NCBI GenBank assembly: GCA_965223095.1
Contig: OZ244979.1
Coordinates: 1 to 64,000 of the forward strand
Reading direction: 5' to 3'
Origin: J054 sp965223095
GTDB taxonomy: Bacteria; Pseudomonadota; Gammaproteobacteria; Steroidobacterales; GCA-2729495
DNA: 64,000 nucleotides
Below, piece after piece: positions 26,730-36,346 of the stretch. Under the pieces are notes generated by a model. It saw only the letters and a list, made by a program, of their open reading frames with translations, made no database searches and was not told the origin of the DNA. The first letter of the stretch is position 1, and the number at the start of each line of letters is the position of its first letter. The translations under genes and the position numbers were made by a program.

Positions 26730-27817
26730 GCCGACACCTCTTGACGCGCGTGGGCCAGCAAAGCATCCGCAACCGCGTCGGCCGCCCTGGGTTGCGCTAA
26801 AGACCTAGCACGCTCCGCCCGTTGTAAGCACTGGGCGCGACTACGCGTCCACGTCCGCAATTCGGCCGCTAAGTGAGCGGGCGTGAGTTGCTCTTGTGGC
26901 AGTAAGACAGCCGCATCGGCATTCACGAGCAGTTCGCCGTTTTTCGTTTGATGGTCATCCACGGCCGCTGGGTAGGGCACCAAAATTGCGCCGACACCCG
27001 CGCTGCAAAGCTCCGCAACGGTCAAAGCGCCAGCGCGACACAAAACGACATCGGCCCAGGCATAGGCTGCCGCCATATCATCGATAAACGCATCAACCTC
27101 GGCCGGAATTCGCGCGAACTCATAAGCGTCGCGTGCCTCTTCCAGCGTCGCCCGACCCGCTTGATGACGTATCACTGGACGCTCGTCGGCCGCCAACAAA
27201 CTCACGGCTTCCGCGACGATCTCGTTGAGCACCAGGGCACCTTGACTGCCCCCGAGCACCAGCAAGCGAACCGGTCCGTCCCGCTCCGACCAGCGAACCG
27301 CCGGTTCCGGGAGGCGCGTTATCTCTTCCCGCACGGGATTACCCACCTCTGTTGTCGTCACCCCGCTAGAAAAACTGCCCGGGAAGGCCGTTAGCACTTC
27401 CCGGGCGATACCAGCCAGAAGACGATTGGTTAAACCTGCAATGGAATTTTGTTCATGAATCACCAGAGGAAGCCGCTGTAACCAGGCCACCAAGCCCCCG
27501 GGGCCCGACGCAAACCCGCCCATGCCCAAGACCGCGCGCGGTTTTAAGCGTCGCAAGACCCGCCAGGCATCTAGACCAGCAATGCCCAAGCGTGCCGGAG
27601 CCAACAGCCAACTCAACACGCCCTTGCGACGCAGCCCCCCCACGCGAATACATTCCAGCTCAAAACCGGCCGCGGGCACCAACTCAGCTTCGATACCTCG
27701 CCGTGTGCCGAGCCACACCACCTGATGTTCGCGGTGCCGCAGAATCTTGGCCACGGCCAAGGCCGGAAAAACATGACCGCCGGTACCGCCCGCCATAATT
27801 AAGATAGGCGCGGACAT
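26726..27817 (-). CDS. murG: Lipid II synthase (GlcNAc transferase)
   Basis: MurG transfers GlcNAc from UDP-GlcNAc to lipid I on the inner face of the membrane, forming lipid II. The 363 residues contain the family loops MAGGTGGHVFPALAVA, GLTNRLLAGIAREV and LVLGGSQGALVLNE, and the donor-site CRAGALTVAELCSAGVGAILVPYP. The ATG at 27817 overlaps the ftsW stop by one base (TGATG). The frame is open far upstream inside ftsW, but that region is the ftsW gene in another frame. Confidence 0.97.
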   Translation of the reverse strand: MSAPILIMAGGTGGHVFPALAVAKILRHREHQVVWLGTRRGIEAELVPAAGFELECIRVGGLRRKGVLSWLLAPARLGIAGLDAWRVLRRLKPRAVLGMGGFASGPGGLVAWLQRLPLVIHEQNSIAGLTNRLLAGIAREVLTAFPGSFSSGVTTTEVGNPVREEITRLPEPAVRWSERDGPVRLLVLGGSQGALVLNEIVAEAVSLLAADERPVIRHQAGRATLEEARDAYEFARIPAEVDAFIDDMAAAYAWADVVLCRAGALTVAELCSAGVGAILVPYPAAVDDHQTKNGELLVNADAAVLLPQEQLTPAHLAAELRTWTRSRAQCLQRAERARSLAQPRAADAVADALLAHARQEVSA

Positions 27818-28992
27818 CAAACCGAACCTTGGGCCCGGCGCCGGCCCCGTGGGCGCGCCGCCGGCCGCCGATTTTCGGCATCGATTCGCAGCAGCAAACC
27901 GATAGCGATGAGCGTAATGATTAAGCTGCTTCGACCATAGCTCACCAATGGCAAAGTCAAACCCTTGGTCGGCAAGATCCCCATGTTCACGCCGATGTTG
28001 ATAAACGCTTGCACGCCTTGCCACACCGCGAAGCCAAAAGCGAAATTGGCTTGGAACAAACGACCCTGGTTCGCGCTTTCCAAGGCAATGACCAGTGCCC
28101 GCCAAACCAGCAAGCCAAACAGCAGAATCATGATGATGCTGCCCAGCAGGCCGAACTCTTCGGCAAACACCGCAAAAACGAAATCCGTGTGCGCTTCGGG
28201 CAAATAGAACAGCTTCTGCATGCTGCTGCCCAAACCTGCACCCAACCACTCGCCACTGCCAATGGCGATGAGTGATTGAATAAGCTGAAAGCCGGAACCA
28301 TAGGGATCCGCCCACGGATCCATAAACCCGGTAATGCGGGCCAGCCGATACGGCGACGTCACAGCAACAAACGTCGCCACGGCGGCTACGGCGAGGCTGA
28401 ACAGTAGAAAATCTCGCAGCCGCGCGCCCGCGGCAAATAGAACCGCCAAACAAATGGCCACGAGCACCACCGCGGAGCCGAAATCCGGCTGCATCAGCAG
28501 TAAGCCGCTGGCAACCACGACCACGATCATCGGTTTACAGAAACCCAGCAATCCGCTGCGCAAATCTTCGGCGTGACGAACGGCGTAACCCGCCAAATAA
28601 ATCAGCAACAATAGGCGCGCCGGTTCAGCCACTTGAATGGCCACGCCGGCCAGTCGCAGCCACCGGGTGCTGCCATTCACCGTATGCCCGAGACCGGGAA
28701 TCAGCACCATCGCGAGCAGCACCAGAGCCAACGCCGCCAACATGGCACCGACTTGCTCCCAAATGCGCGTGGGAATTCGCAGCATCGCGTAGCTGCCCAA
28801 GATACCGATCAGCGCCGCAATCAATTGGCGCTCCAAATAGAACAGGGGGTTGCCGGTGTTCCGCTCGGCCAAGGAAATAGAAGCCGAGGTCAACATGACC
28901 AGACCACCGCCCAGTAAGGCAGCCGTGACCAGGCAAAGTACAAGGTCGTTGCTCTGCTGCGTCGACGAGCGACTAGATCGAACCACGGTCAT
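27817..28992 (-). CDS. ftsW: Septal peptidoglycan polymerase FtsW
   Basis: FtsW is a SEDS-family glycosyltransferase that polymerises lipid II at the septum with FtsI. The roughly 391-residue protein shows about ten membrane helices and the signature FGFAVWQGVQAFINIGVNMG, then PTKGLTLPLVSYGRSS near the C-terminus, plus a basic tail (RRPAARPRGRRR). I start at the ATG at 28992 (MTVVRSSRSS), overlapping the murD stop by four bases, instead of an upstream frame that lies within murD. Confidence 0.95.
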   Translation of the reverse strand: MTVVRSSRSSTQQSNDLVLCLVTAALLGGGLVMLTSASISLAERNTGNPLFYLERQLIAALIGILGSYAMLRIPTRIWEQVGAMLAALALVLLAMVLIPGLGHTVNGSTRWLRLAGVAIQVAEPARLLLLIYLAGYAVRHAEDLRSGLLGFCKPMIVVVVASGLLLMQPDFGSAVVLVAICLAVLFAAGARLRDFLLFSLAVAAVATFVAVTSPYRLARITGFMDPWADPYGSGFQLIQSLIAIGSGEWLGAGLGSSMQKLFYLPEAHTDFVFAVFAEEFGLLGSIIMILLFGLLVWRALVIALESANQGRLFQANFAFGFAVWQGVQAFINIGVNMGILPTKGLTLPLVSYGRSSLIITLIAIGLLLRIDAENRRPAARPRGRRRAQGSV

Positions 28993-30368
28993 GGCGACAG
29001 AGCCTCCACGGCCGCGGCAAAGTCTTCGCCCCGCACGGCAAAGCTGGAGTACATGTCCAGACTTGCCGCAGCGGGCGCCAGTAAGACCGTCCAACCCGGC
29101 CCGGCTGCGTCATGTGCCGCCTGCACGGCTGCAGACATGTCAGGCACGCAATCGCAAGGACAAACATCGCGCAAAGCGTCGGCCATGCGTTCGCTGTCTT
29201 TGCCCATGAGCAAGACTCGACAGCGACGATTGCGCAAACAGTCCGCTAACGGCTCAAAGCAAGCACCCTTTGCATCGCCGCCGGCAATCAGGACTAGCGG
29301 ACCGTCCGTGCCCTCGATACTGGCCACTGCCGCCGCAACATTCGTGGCTTTTGAATCATTGATCCATTGAATGCCATGCGCTCGCGAAACGATTTCCATG
29401 CGATGCGGCAAGCCCTTGAAGGTTCGCAACCCTTGAACCATGGCCCGCAAATCAGCGCCAGCCGCCGCACCCAGCGCCAAGGCAGCGAGCGCATTGGCCA
29501 GATTGTGCCGGCCAGCGACGGGCAGATCGGCCACGGGCAACAAGGGTGCCCGTCCGCAGGCCAAGTAGGTACGACCATCGAATTCGCGAATACCAAAATC
29601 ATCACTACGAGGCTTGTTTAACGTAAACCCCGTCACCGCGGCATTAGCTGGCTGAAAATCTTGCAAACCGGGTACGTCTCTATTGATCACGGCGTGACGG
29701 CAAGATGCGTAGATACGCGCCTTGGCGTTCGCATAGGCCGAGAAATCGCCATGCAAATCCAAATGATCGGGCGATACATTCAGGATCACCGCAACTTCCA
29801 AGGGTAATTTCTGACTGCGTTCCAATTGAAAACTCGACAGCTCCAGAACATAGGCATCGGCATTGGGATCGACTAAATCCAGAGCCGGCGTACCCAAATT
29901 GCCGCCTGCCGGCGCGCGCCACGCCGCCGCATTCAGGGCCGCCGCGAGCATGGCCGTCACAGTGCTCTTACCGTTAGAGCCGGTAATGCCAATGACCGGT
30001 GCCTGCACCTCGCGAAAAAACAAATCGATATCACTGTAGATTTCCAGGCCGCGTGCCCGGGCGGTGGCGAGCAAGGGCAGGTCTAAGGAAACACCGGGCG
30101 ACAAGACCACCCACTCGACGGTGCGCGGTAGCTCGGGTAGGTTCGCGCCTGTCGCACAAACCGCTTGCGGCATTGCCGCTTCTATCTCCGCAAGTGCGGG
30201 TGGATTGGGACGGGTATCCGCGAACATCACGTCAATATCACGCGTAGAAAAATACCGGGCGCAGGACGCACCCGTGGCGCCCATCCCCAAGACCAAGACA
30301 CGCGGCTTCGGCGACCGCTGGACACCGCCGTTGGATTGTAGATTTTCTGGAAGCATCACGGCCGACAT
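28989..30368 (-). CDS. murD: UDP-N-acetylmuramoylalanine--D-glutamate ligase
   Basis: MurD adds D-glutamate to UDP-MurNAc-L-Ala. The 459-residue protein has the N-terminal VLVLGMGATGASCARYF loop, the ATP loop GITGSNGKSTV, LELSSFQLE, and the Mur C-terminal domain beginning GLPHRMEIVSRAHGIQWINDSKATN. The start ATG at 30368 overlaps the mraY stop by one base (TGATG); upstream codons belong to mraY. Confidence 0.95.
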   Translation of the reverse strand: MSAVMLPENLQSNGGVQRSPKPRVLVLGMGATGASCARYFSTRDIDVMFADTRPNPPALAEIEAAMPQAVCATGANLPELPRTVEWVVLSPGVSLDLPLLATARARGLEIYSDIDLFFREVQAPVIGITGSNGKSTVTAMLAAALNAAAWRAPAGGNLGTPALDLVDPNADAYVLELSSFQLERSQKLPLEVAVILNVSPDHLDLHGDFSAYANAKARIYASCRHAVINRDVPGLQDFQPANAAVTGFTLNKPRSDDFGIREFDGRTYLACGRAPLLPVADLPVAGRHNLANALAALALGAAAGADLRAMVQGLRTFKGLPHRMEIVSRAHGIQWINDSKATNVAAAVASIEGTDGPLVLIAGGDAKGACFEPLADCLRNRRCRVLLMGKDSERMADALRDVCPCDCVPDMSAAVQAAHDAAGPGWTVLLAPAAASLDMYSSFAVRGEDFAAAVEALSP

Positions 30369-31450
30369 CAGCGTAATTTCAGACTCGATAACCCAACCAA
30401 AACCAAGATCACGGTAATGATCCAAAACCGAACGATAACCTTGGGCTCTGCCCAACCCTTCAGCTCATAGTGATGATGTAGCGGCGCCATGCGAAACACC
30501 CGGCGTCCGGTGAATCGGAATGAAGCCACCTGGATAATCACCGACAGAGTTTCTATGACAAACAAGCCGCCCATGATGGCCAGTATCAATTCCTGGCGAA
30601 CGATAACCGCCACCGTGCCCAAGGCCGCACCCAAAGCCAGCGCGCCGATATCTCCCATGAAGACTTGCGCGGGATAAGTGTTGAACCACAAAAATCCAAG
30701 ACCCGCACCAGACATCGCCGCACAGAACACCAGCATTTCGCCCGCGCCCGCTATATACGGAATATCCAAGTAGTCGGAGTAAATCGCGTTGCCGGCGGCA
30801 TAGCCGAATATACCCAGTGCGCCGCCCACCAAAACGGCCGGCATGATCGCCAAGCCATCTAATCCGTCGGTCAAATTAACTGCGTTACTGCTACCCACAA
30901 TCACTAGATAAGCGAAGGGCACGAAAAATATGCCTAGCGGAATCAGCAAATCTTTAAAAAACGGTATGAGCAAAGAAGTATCACCACCGTCTGCCGAAAG
31001 GCGATAGAGCGCTAGGGCGGCTGCCGCGGCAACTATAGATTGAGATATCAACTTTGCGCGCGCCGATAGCCCCGCCGGATCTTTGAGAATCAGTTTTCGG
31101 TAATCGTCGATGAAACCGATCAAACCGAATGCCAGGGTAACGGCCACCACAATCCACACATAGATGTTGCGCAGATCCGCCCACAACAAGGTGCTGGCAA
31201 TGATGGCGACTAAAATCAAGGAGCCACCCATGGTTGGCGTACCCGTTTTTAACAAATGCGTCGGTGGCCCATCTTCGCGAACAGTTTGACCGATCTGGCC
31301 GGCGGTCAAACGACGAATCATCACCGGTCCGCACAGTAAAGAAATCACCAATGCCGTCAAGGCGCCTAAAATAGCGCGCATAGTAATGTAGTTGAAAACA
31401 TTGAAACCGCTGACAAAGCGTGTCAAGTAATCTGTGAGATACAACAACAT
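30368..31450 (-). CDS. mraY: Phospho-N-acetylmuramoyl-pentapeptide transferase
   Basis: MraY moves phospho-MurNAc-pentapeptide to undecaprenyl phosphate, giving lipid I. The 360 residues form about ten membrane helices. The Mg-binding and catalytic motifs are visible: GFIDDYRK, SNAVNLTDGLDGLA, FMGDIGALALG and MAPLHHHYELKGW. The family length is 360. It starts 6 bases after murF. Confidence 0.97.
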   Translation of the reverse strand: MLLYLTDYLTRFVSGFNVFNYITMRAILGALTALVISLLCGPVMIRRLTAGQIGQTVREDGPPTHLLKTGTPTMGGSLILVAIIASTLLWADLRNIYVWIVVAVTLAFGLIGFIDDYRKLILKDPAGLSARAKLISQSIVAAAAALALYRLSADGGDTSLLIPFFKDLLIPLGIFFVPFAYLVIVGSSNAVNLTDGLDGLAIMPAVLVGGALGIFGYAAGNAIYSDYLDIPYIAGAGEMLVFCAAMSGAGLGFLWFNTYPAQVFMGDIGALALGAALGTVAVIVRQELILAIMGGLFVIETLSVIIQVASFRFTGRRVFRMAPLHHHYELKGWAEPKVIVRFWIITVILVLVGLSSLKLR

Positions 31451-31456
31451 CGTTCG

Positions 31457-32833
31457 TTAGCTCGCCTTACTAGCAGCCAGCCGCCGCACTAATTTTTCCA
31501 GACCCATGTAACGCGAAGCTTTCACCAGCCATATCTGACCCGCCCGCAGCCTTGCCTCCACTGCCGTCGCGAGGGCGTGTTGGTCCGAGTAATGTTCTGC
31601 GGCGTCACCGAAGCTACGCGCGGCCGCGGCACTTTGCAGACCCAGACAAAGAAAGTGATCGATCCCCAGTTGCCGTGCCTGCTCGCCCACCTCCGCGTGC
31701 AAGGCCTCCGCGTTCAGCCCCAACTCACCCATGTCACCAAAGACAAACCAAGTCTCACCCGGCTGTGCCGCCAAGAACTCCAAGGCCGCCCGAACCGATG
31801 CCGGATTCGCGTTGTAGCTGTCGTCGTATAGGACTGCACCGGAACTGGTCGCCACTTGGCGCAAGCGACCGTTGACGTTGCCCATGGCAGATAAGCCCTG
31901 GATCACATTTGCCATGTCCGCACCAGCGGCCAAGCTTGCGGCGGTAGCGGCGAGCGCATTGCGCACATTGTGTTCTCCCGCCATGCCTAGGCGAATGGGA
32001 AAACGTCCCTGGGGTGAACGCAAAACAAAACTCACGCCCGGGCAATCGCCATCATGCACACTTTGAATGTCCAGGGCTTGATAATCGGCCTGCTCACTCA
32101 AACCAAAGCTAAAAACTTGCCGACCCGCGCACAGCCCGCGCCAATAGCCATGATATTCATCATCCCGATTGATGATGGCGATACCACCCGGGCGCAACGC
32201 CGAAAACAATTCCCCTTTGGCTTGCGCCACACCGGCCAGATCGCCAAATCCTTCTAGATGCGCGGGTCCGGCATTGTTAACGACGGCAATCTCGGGTGCG
32301 GCAATGCCGCCTAGGTAGCTGATTTCGCCCGGCCCGTTCGCCCCCAGTTCAAAGATGGCGAACGCCTGTTTTGCGCGTAGCCTGAGTACCGTCAACGGCA
32401 AGCCGATGTCGTTGTTGTAGTTGCCGCGCGTAGCCAGCACCGCATCGGCCTCACCAGCCTTGGCGGCGAGTATGGCCGCGATCATCTCTTTGACCGTCGT
32501 CTTCCCATTGCTACCGGTGACCGCAATCACGGGCAAGTCGAATTGCCGGCGCCAGCGGCGCGCTAGGTCACCCAAGGCGACGCGTGTATCTTCAACTTCA
32601 ACCTGACTGATGGCCGCACTTGCCCGTTGCTCCACCACCGCGCCGGCCGCACCTTGGCGTTCCGCTTGCTCGACAAATTCCAGCGCATTGAAACGATCGC
32701 CGCGCAGCGCGAAAAACAATTGCCCGGCTTGTAGCGTCCTGGTATCGGTGCTAACGGCATCGAACTGTCGGTCAGGCCCCAACAAGCGACCTCCGACGGA
32801 CTCCGCAACCATGGATAAACTACCCATACTCAT
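31457..32833 (-). CDS. murF: UDP-MurNAc-tripeptide--D-Ala-D-Ala ligase
   Basis: MurF adds the D-Ala-D-Ala dipeptide made by Ddl. The 458-residue protein contains the VSTDTRTLQAGQLFFALRG N-terminal domain, the ATP loop AVTGSNGKTTVKEM, FELGANGPGEI, the DDSYNANP motif and VFGDMGELG. The start overlaps the murE stop by four bases (ATGA). Confidence 0.96.
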   Translation of the reverse strand: MSMGSLSMVAESVGGRLLGPDRQFDAVSTDTRTLQAGQLFFALRGDRFNALEFVEQAERQGAAGAVVEQRASAAISQVEVEDTRVALGDLARRWRRQFDLPVIAVTGSNGKTTVKEMIAAILAAKAGEADAVLATRGNYNNDIGLPLTVLRLRAKQAFAIFELGANGPGEISYLGGIAAPEIAVVNNAGPAHLEGFGDLAGVAQAKGELFSALRPGGIAIINRDDEYHGYWRGLCAGRQVFSFGLSEQADYQALDIQSVHDGDCPGVSFVLRSPQGRFPIRLGMAGEHNVRNALAATAASLAAGADMANVIQGLSAMGNVNGRLRQVATSSGAVLYDDSYNANPASVRAALEFLAAQPGETWFVFGDMGELGLNAEALHAEVGEQARQLGIDHFLCLGLQSAAAARSFGDAAEHYSDQHALATAVEARLRAGQIWLVKASRYMGLEKLVRRLAASKAS

Positions 32834-34335
32834 GAAGTCCTACTCAAGAATTCAGCGGCTGTATCCGCATCGGAAAACTTGCAGACTTGATCGCCAATTT
32901 GCTGGGTTGTCTCGTGGCCTTTGCCGGCGATCAACACCACATCCGATGCACGGGCGGCTTGGATCGCCAGCTTGATCGCGGCGCGCCGGTCCGCGACTTT
33001 TTCAACCGCTTTGTTGGCGCCTATACCGGCGAGAATCCCCGCCACAATCCTGTCGGGATTTTCATGGCGAGGATTGTCGGTCGTCACCACAATATGATCC
33101 GCCCCGGCGGCTGCCACTTCACCCATCGCCGGCCGCTTGCCTTGGTCGCGATCGCCGCCACAACCGAATACACACCATAGTTGCCCCTGGGTGTGCGCCC
33201 GGATCGCGCGCAGGGCTTTATCTAAGGCATCGGGTGTATGTGCAAAATCGACAATCACCGCTGGGCCGGACGAGTTCGGTGCGATGCGCTGCATACGACC
33301 CGGGGGCGCGGCGGCGTGGCTTAAGGCATCCGCGGCTTCGCAGAGTTCGAGCCCGTGAGCCAACAAGATCCCCAAGGCGACCACGAGGTTCTCTGCATTG
33401 AATTCACCCCACAGAGAACTGTGCAGCACGGCCTCGCCAAAGTCTCCGCCGAGTTGGATACCCAATCCATCGCGTTGGGTGCCGGTCAGTCGGCCCAGCA
33501 AACGCGCCCTGGACGAACGCGAGTGGTCCTTGCTTACCAGTGCCACCGTCACCAGGTCCATGGATTTGGGCAGGCGGTTTGACAACCTTTCGCCCCATTG
33601 ATCACCAACATTGATCACCGCGGTGTGCGGACGATGATCAAGAAACAGCCTAGCCTTTGCCGCGGCGTAGGCCGACATGTCGCCATGGTAGTCCAGGTGA
33701 TCGCGGCTCAGATTCGTTAGTGCGGCGACTTGAAAGCGCACATCGTCAACGCGGCCTTGATCCAATCCGTGGGACGACACTTCGATGACGGCATGCTTTG
33801 CGCCCGCGTCCGCCAAATGTCGCAAGCGCCGATGTGTTTCTACACAAGAGGGCGTCGTCAATCGACTTGGGCGTAAATCCCCGGGTAAACCGTAGCCCAA
33901 GGTGCCCATGTAAGCCGCGGGACCCGCTGACGAGCTTAGAGCCTGGGCAGCTAAATAGGCCGTCGTCGTCTTGCCGTTTGTCCCGGTGGCGCCCGTCACG
34001 GTCAAGGCTGCGGAGGGCTCACCGAAAAACCGGTCCGCAATGAGGCCCAGGTGCCGACGCAAATTGGGCACCGCCAGGCCAGTGACGCCGTTGGGAAGTT
34101 CTGGATTGCCGTGGCCATCCACCGGTTCCCAAGCAACCGCTTTCGCGCCGGCAGTTAAAGCATCGGGCAAAAAACTCAGTCCATGTCTTCTGCCGCCCGC
34201 GCAAGCCAAAAATAATCCGCCGGGTGCGACAACACGACTGCTGTCGCTGATGTCATCAACCAACAGTTTTGGCACATCCGGCACCAAGCCTTGAAACAAG
34301 TTTCGCAGCTGCCTGTTTTGATGTTGAGACATCAT
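32830..34335 (-). CDS. murE: UDP-MurNAc-L-Ala-D-Glu--meso-diaminopimelate ligase
   Basis: MurE adds the third residue of the stem peptide. The 501 residues include DSRVVAPGGLFLACAG, the ATP loop TGTNGKTTTAYL, EVSSHGLDQGR and the specificity motif DNPRHENP: the DNPR form indicates meso-diaminopimelate rather than lysine as substrate, as expected for a Gram-negative wall. It overlaps ftsI by four bases. Confidence 0.97.
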   Translation of the reverse strand: MMSQHQNRQLRNLFQGLVPDVPKLLVDDISDSSRVVAPGGLFLACAGGRRHGLSFLPDALTAGAKAVAWEPVDGHGNPELPNGVTGLAVPNLRRHLGLIADRFFGEPSAALTVTGATGTNGKTTTAYLAAQALSSSAGPAAYMGTLGYGLPGDLRPSRLTTPSCVETHRRLRHLADAGAKHAVIEVSSHGLDQGRVDDVRFQVAALTNLSRDHLDYHGDMSAYAAAKARLFLDHRPHTAVINVGDQWGERLSNRLPKSMDLVTVALVSKDHSRSSRARLLGRLTGTQRDGLGIQLGGDFGEAVLHSSLWGEFNAENLVVALGILLAHGLELCEAADALSHAAAPPGRMQRIAPNSSGPAVIVDFAHTPDALDKALRAIRAHTQGQLWCVFGCGGDRDQGKRPAMGEVAAAGADHIVVTTDNPRHENPDRIVAGILAGIGANKAVEKVADRRAAIKLAIQAARASDVVLIAGKGHETTQQIGDQVCKFSDADTAAEFLSRTS

Positions 34336-36062
34336 TGGCTGGCCGCCAAAGTCAAACCTTCGCGATTGCCTCGCGGTTCGAAATTATCAGGCGGCACAGC
34401 CAAAATCCTTAAGGCGCCGTCGACAACCTCGGAGAACAGCGGCGCGGCAACGGCACCGCCGTAATACTCACCGGCGGCGGGCTCATCAACCACGACGACT
34501 ACAACCAAGCGCGGCTTAGACACCGGAGCCACGCCTGCAAAAATTGCGGTGTGCCGGTCTTCGGCATAGCCACCGGGTGCGAACTTGCGCGACGTGCCGG
34601 TTTTACCGGCAATGCGATAACCCGCCACGGCGGCTCGACCGCCGGTTCCCGCAGGACTCACCACGGCTTCCAACATAGCCAATGTCGCGTTTGCATTGGC
34701 GACGGAAATAACCCGGCGCGGAATGGGCGGGTCGTTAACGCGTAGTAAAGAAATCGGTCGGTGCAATCCGCCCGCACCAATAACGGCGTAGGCCTGCGCC
34801 AACTGCAAGGGCGTCAGTGACAAGCCGTAACCGTAGGCCAAGGTCGCTTGGCTAATCTCGCGCCAATTAGAAAAGTGGCTTAACAAGCCGGCGGATTCCC
34901 CGGGAAAGCCACTGGCCGTGAGACGTCCCAGCCCGAAACGCGACAGGACGTCGTAAAGATGCTCCGGTTGCAAAGACATGGCGACCTTAATGGCACCCAC
35001 ATTGCTTGAACGTGCTAGCAAAGTACCCAAGTCGATGCGTCCAAAATTTCGCTTGTCCTCAATGGTCTTGGCACCAACTTTGATGAAGCCGGGCCGCGTA
35101 TCAACGCGGCTATTGGCCTGGAATTGGCCGCTTTCCAAAGCGGCGGCAACAATCAAAGGCTTCAGGGCCGAGCCGGGTTCCAAGATGTCGGTGATGGCGC
35201 GATTGCGATAAAGCTGCGGGTCAAATTGGGCGCGATCGTTGGGGTTGTAACTGGGCTGATTAACCATTGCCAGCACTTCGCTGGTATCGATATCCAAGAC
35301 AATCAATGAACCGCCCTTGGCTTTGTGTCTTTGCACCGCAGCCTTCAACTCGCGGTAAGCCAAGTACTGGATACGCAGATCCACCGAAGTCACCAAGCTG
35401 CGTCCTGGACTCGCTGCTTCAATAGCCTCCACGTCTTCGACCACGCGCCCGAGTCGATCCTTTAAAACCTTCTTCTTACCGGGTCGACCCGCCAGCCAAT
35501 GCTCAAAGGCCAGCTCCAAACCCTCCTGCCCGGCATCATCAACATTCGTAAAACCCAGTAGATGGCCCAGAATTTCTCCGGATGGGTAAAAGCGCCGGTA
35601 TTCCCGCTGTAGATCGACGCCGGGAACACCCAAATCGCGAACTGCTTTTGCGGCCGCCGGGCTCATGTGCCGCCGCAAATACATGAATTCTTTGCCGGCA
35701 TTGCGAGCAAGCCGCTGCGCTAAATCCTCAGCATCCATGTCTAGCGCCCTGGATAGCTCAGCTATCCGCTCGGGCGCCTGTACCAACTCTTTGGGATTGA
35801 CCCACACGCTATCCACTGGCGTGCTGACGGCCAAGGGCTCGTCGTTTCGATCGGTCACCGTGCCACGATGCGCGGCGATTTCTGATACACGCAAATGCCG
35901 GGCAGCTGCTTGCTCGGTCAAGAACTCTGTATTGAAAACCTGCAGCTGAACCGCACGGCCGATCAACAACAAGGCACCAGCCCCGAGTAAAACCGCAACA
36001 AAATATAAGCGCGGCCGAAAGTATGCACGGATTTTCGCTGCGCTTTTCTGACGCTTAGTCAT
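34332..36062 (-). CDS. ftsI: Septal transpeptidase FtsI (PBP3)
   Basis: FtsI cross-links septal peptidoglycan with FtsW. The 576 residues comprise a basic cytoplasmic tail, one membrane anchor (about 18-40), the PBP dimerisation domain (RGTVTDRNDEPLAVS) and the transpeptidase domain with catalytic Ser298 (EPGSALKP), SSN at 352-354 and KTGT at 487-490. The first motif reads SALK instead of the commoner STVK/STMK, still an SxxK. The start overlaps the ftsL stop by four bases. Confidence 0.97.
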   Translation of the reverse strand: MTKRQKSAAKIRAYFRPRLYFVAVLLGAGALLLIGRAVQLQVFNTEFLTEQAAARHLRVSEIAAHRGTVTDRNDEPLAVSTPVDSVWVNPKELVQAPERIAELSRALDMDAEDLAQRLARNAGKEFMYLRRHMSPAAAKAVRDLGVPGVDLQREYRRFYPSGEILGHLLGFTNVDDAGQEGLELAFEHWLAGRPGKKKVLKDRLGRVVEDVEAIEAASPGRSLVTSVDLRIQYLAYRELKAAVQRHKAKGGSLIVLDIDTSEVLAMVNQPSYNPNDRAQFDPQLYRNRAITDILEPGSALKPLIVAAALESGQFQANSRVDTRPGFIKVGAKTIEDKRNFGRIDLGTLLARSSNVGAIKVAMSLQPEHLYDVLSRFGLGRLTASGFPGESAGLLSHFSNWREISQATLAYGYGLSLTPLQLAQAYAVIGAGGLHRPISLLRVNDPPIPRRVISVANANATLAMLEAVVSPAGTGGRAAVAGYRIAGKTGTSRKFAPGGYAEDRHTAIFAGVAPVSKPRLVVVVVVDEPAAGEYYGGAVAAPLFSEVVDGALRILAVPPDNFEPRGNREGLTLAASQ

Positions 36063-36346
36063 TCACCAAACAACCAAATTTCATTGCTGAGCGGATCACG
36101 CATTTGCATCTTTTCGCGCGCCAATTGTTCTACCCTGGCATGACCCGACCATGTGCTTTGTTCAATTTGCAATTTGCCCCAATGAACTTCCAACTGATCG
36201 CGTTCACTCTTTAAAGCCTGCAGTTCGGTGAAGAGTTTGCGGGATTCGTGCTTCGCATAGACCGCGGCAATTGCTGAACTCAGCACCGCCACGAACAACA
36301 GAGCTTCCACGACCCGTTTGGCAGTCAAACCGTGAGTCATAGCCAT
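36059..36346 (-). CDS. ftsL: Cell division protein FtsL
   Basis: FtsL is a small bitopic protein that forms a coiled coil with FtsB and activates FtsWI. The 95 residues have a short cytoplasmic end, one membrane helix (about 10-30), then a heptad-rich stretch (ESRKLFTELQALKSERDQLEVHWGKLQIEQ) and the family ending with VEQLAREKMQMRDP. It overlaps rsmH by 10 bases. Identification relies on this pattern and on its position between rsmH and ftsI. Confidence 0.92.
   Translation of the reverse strand: MAMTHGLTAKRVVEALLFVAVLSSAIAAVYAKHESRKLFTELQALKSERDQLEVHWGKLQIEQSTWSGHARVEQLAREKMQMRDPLSNEIWLFGE

Noticed and set aside
26726..28453. A 575-codon frame suggesting an N-terminal fusion to MurG
   Set aside because: The first 212 codons are ftsW read in another frame; MurG begins normally at 27817.
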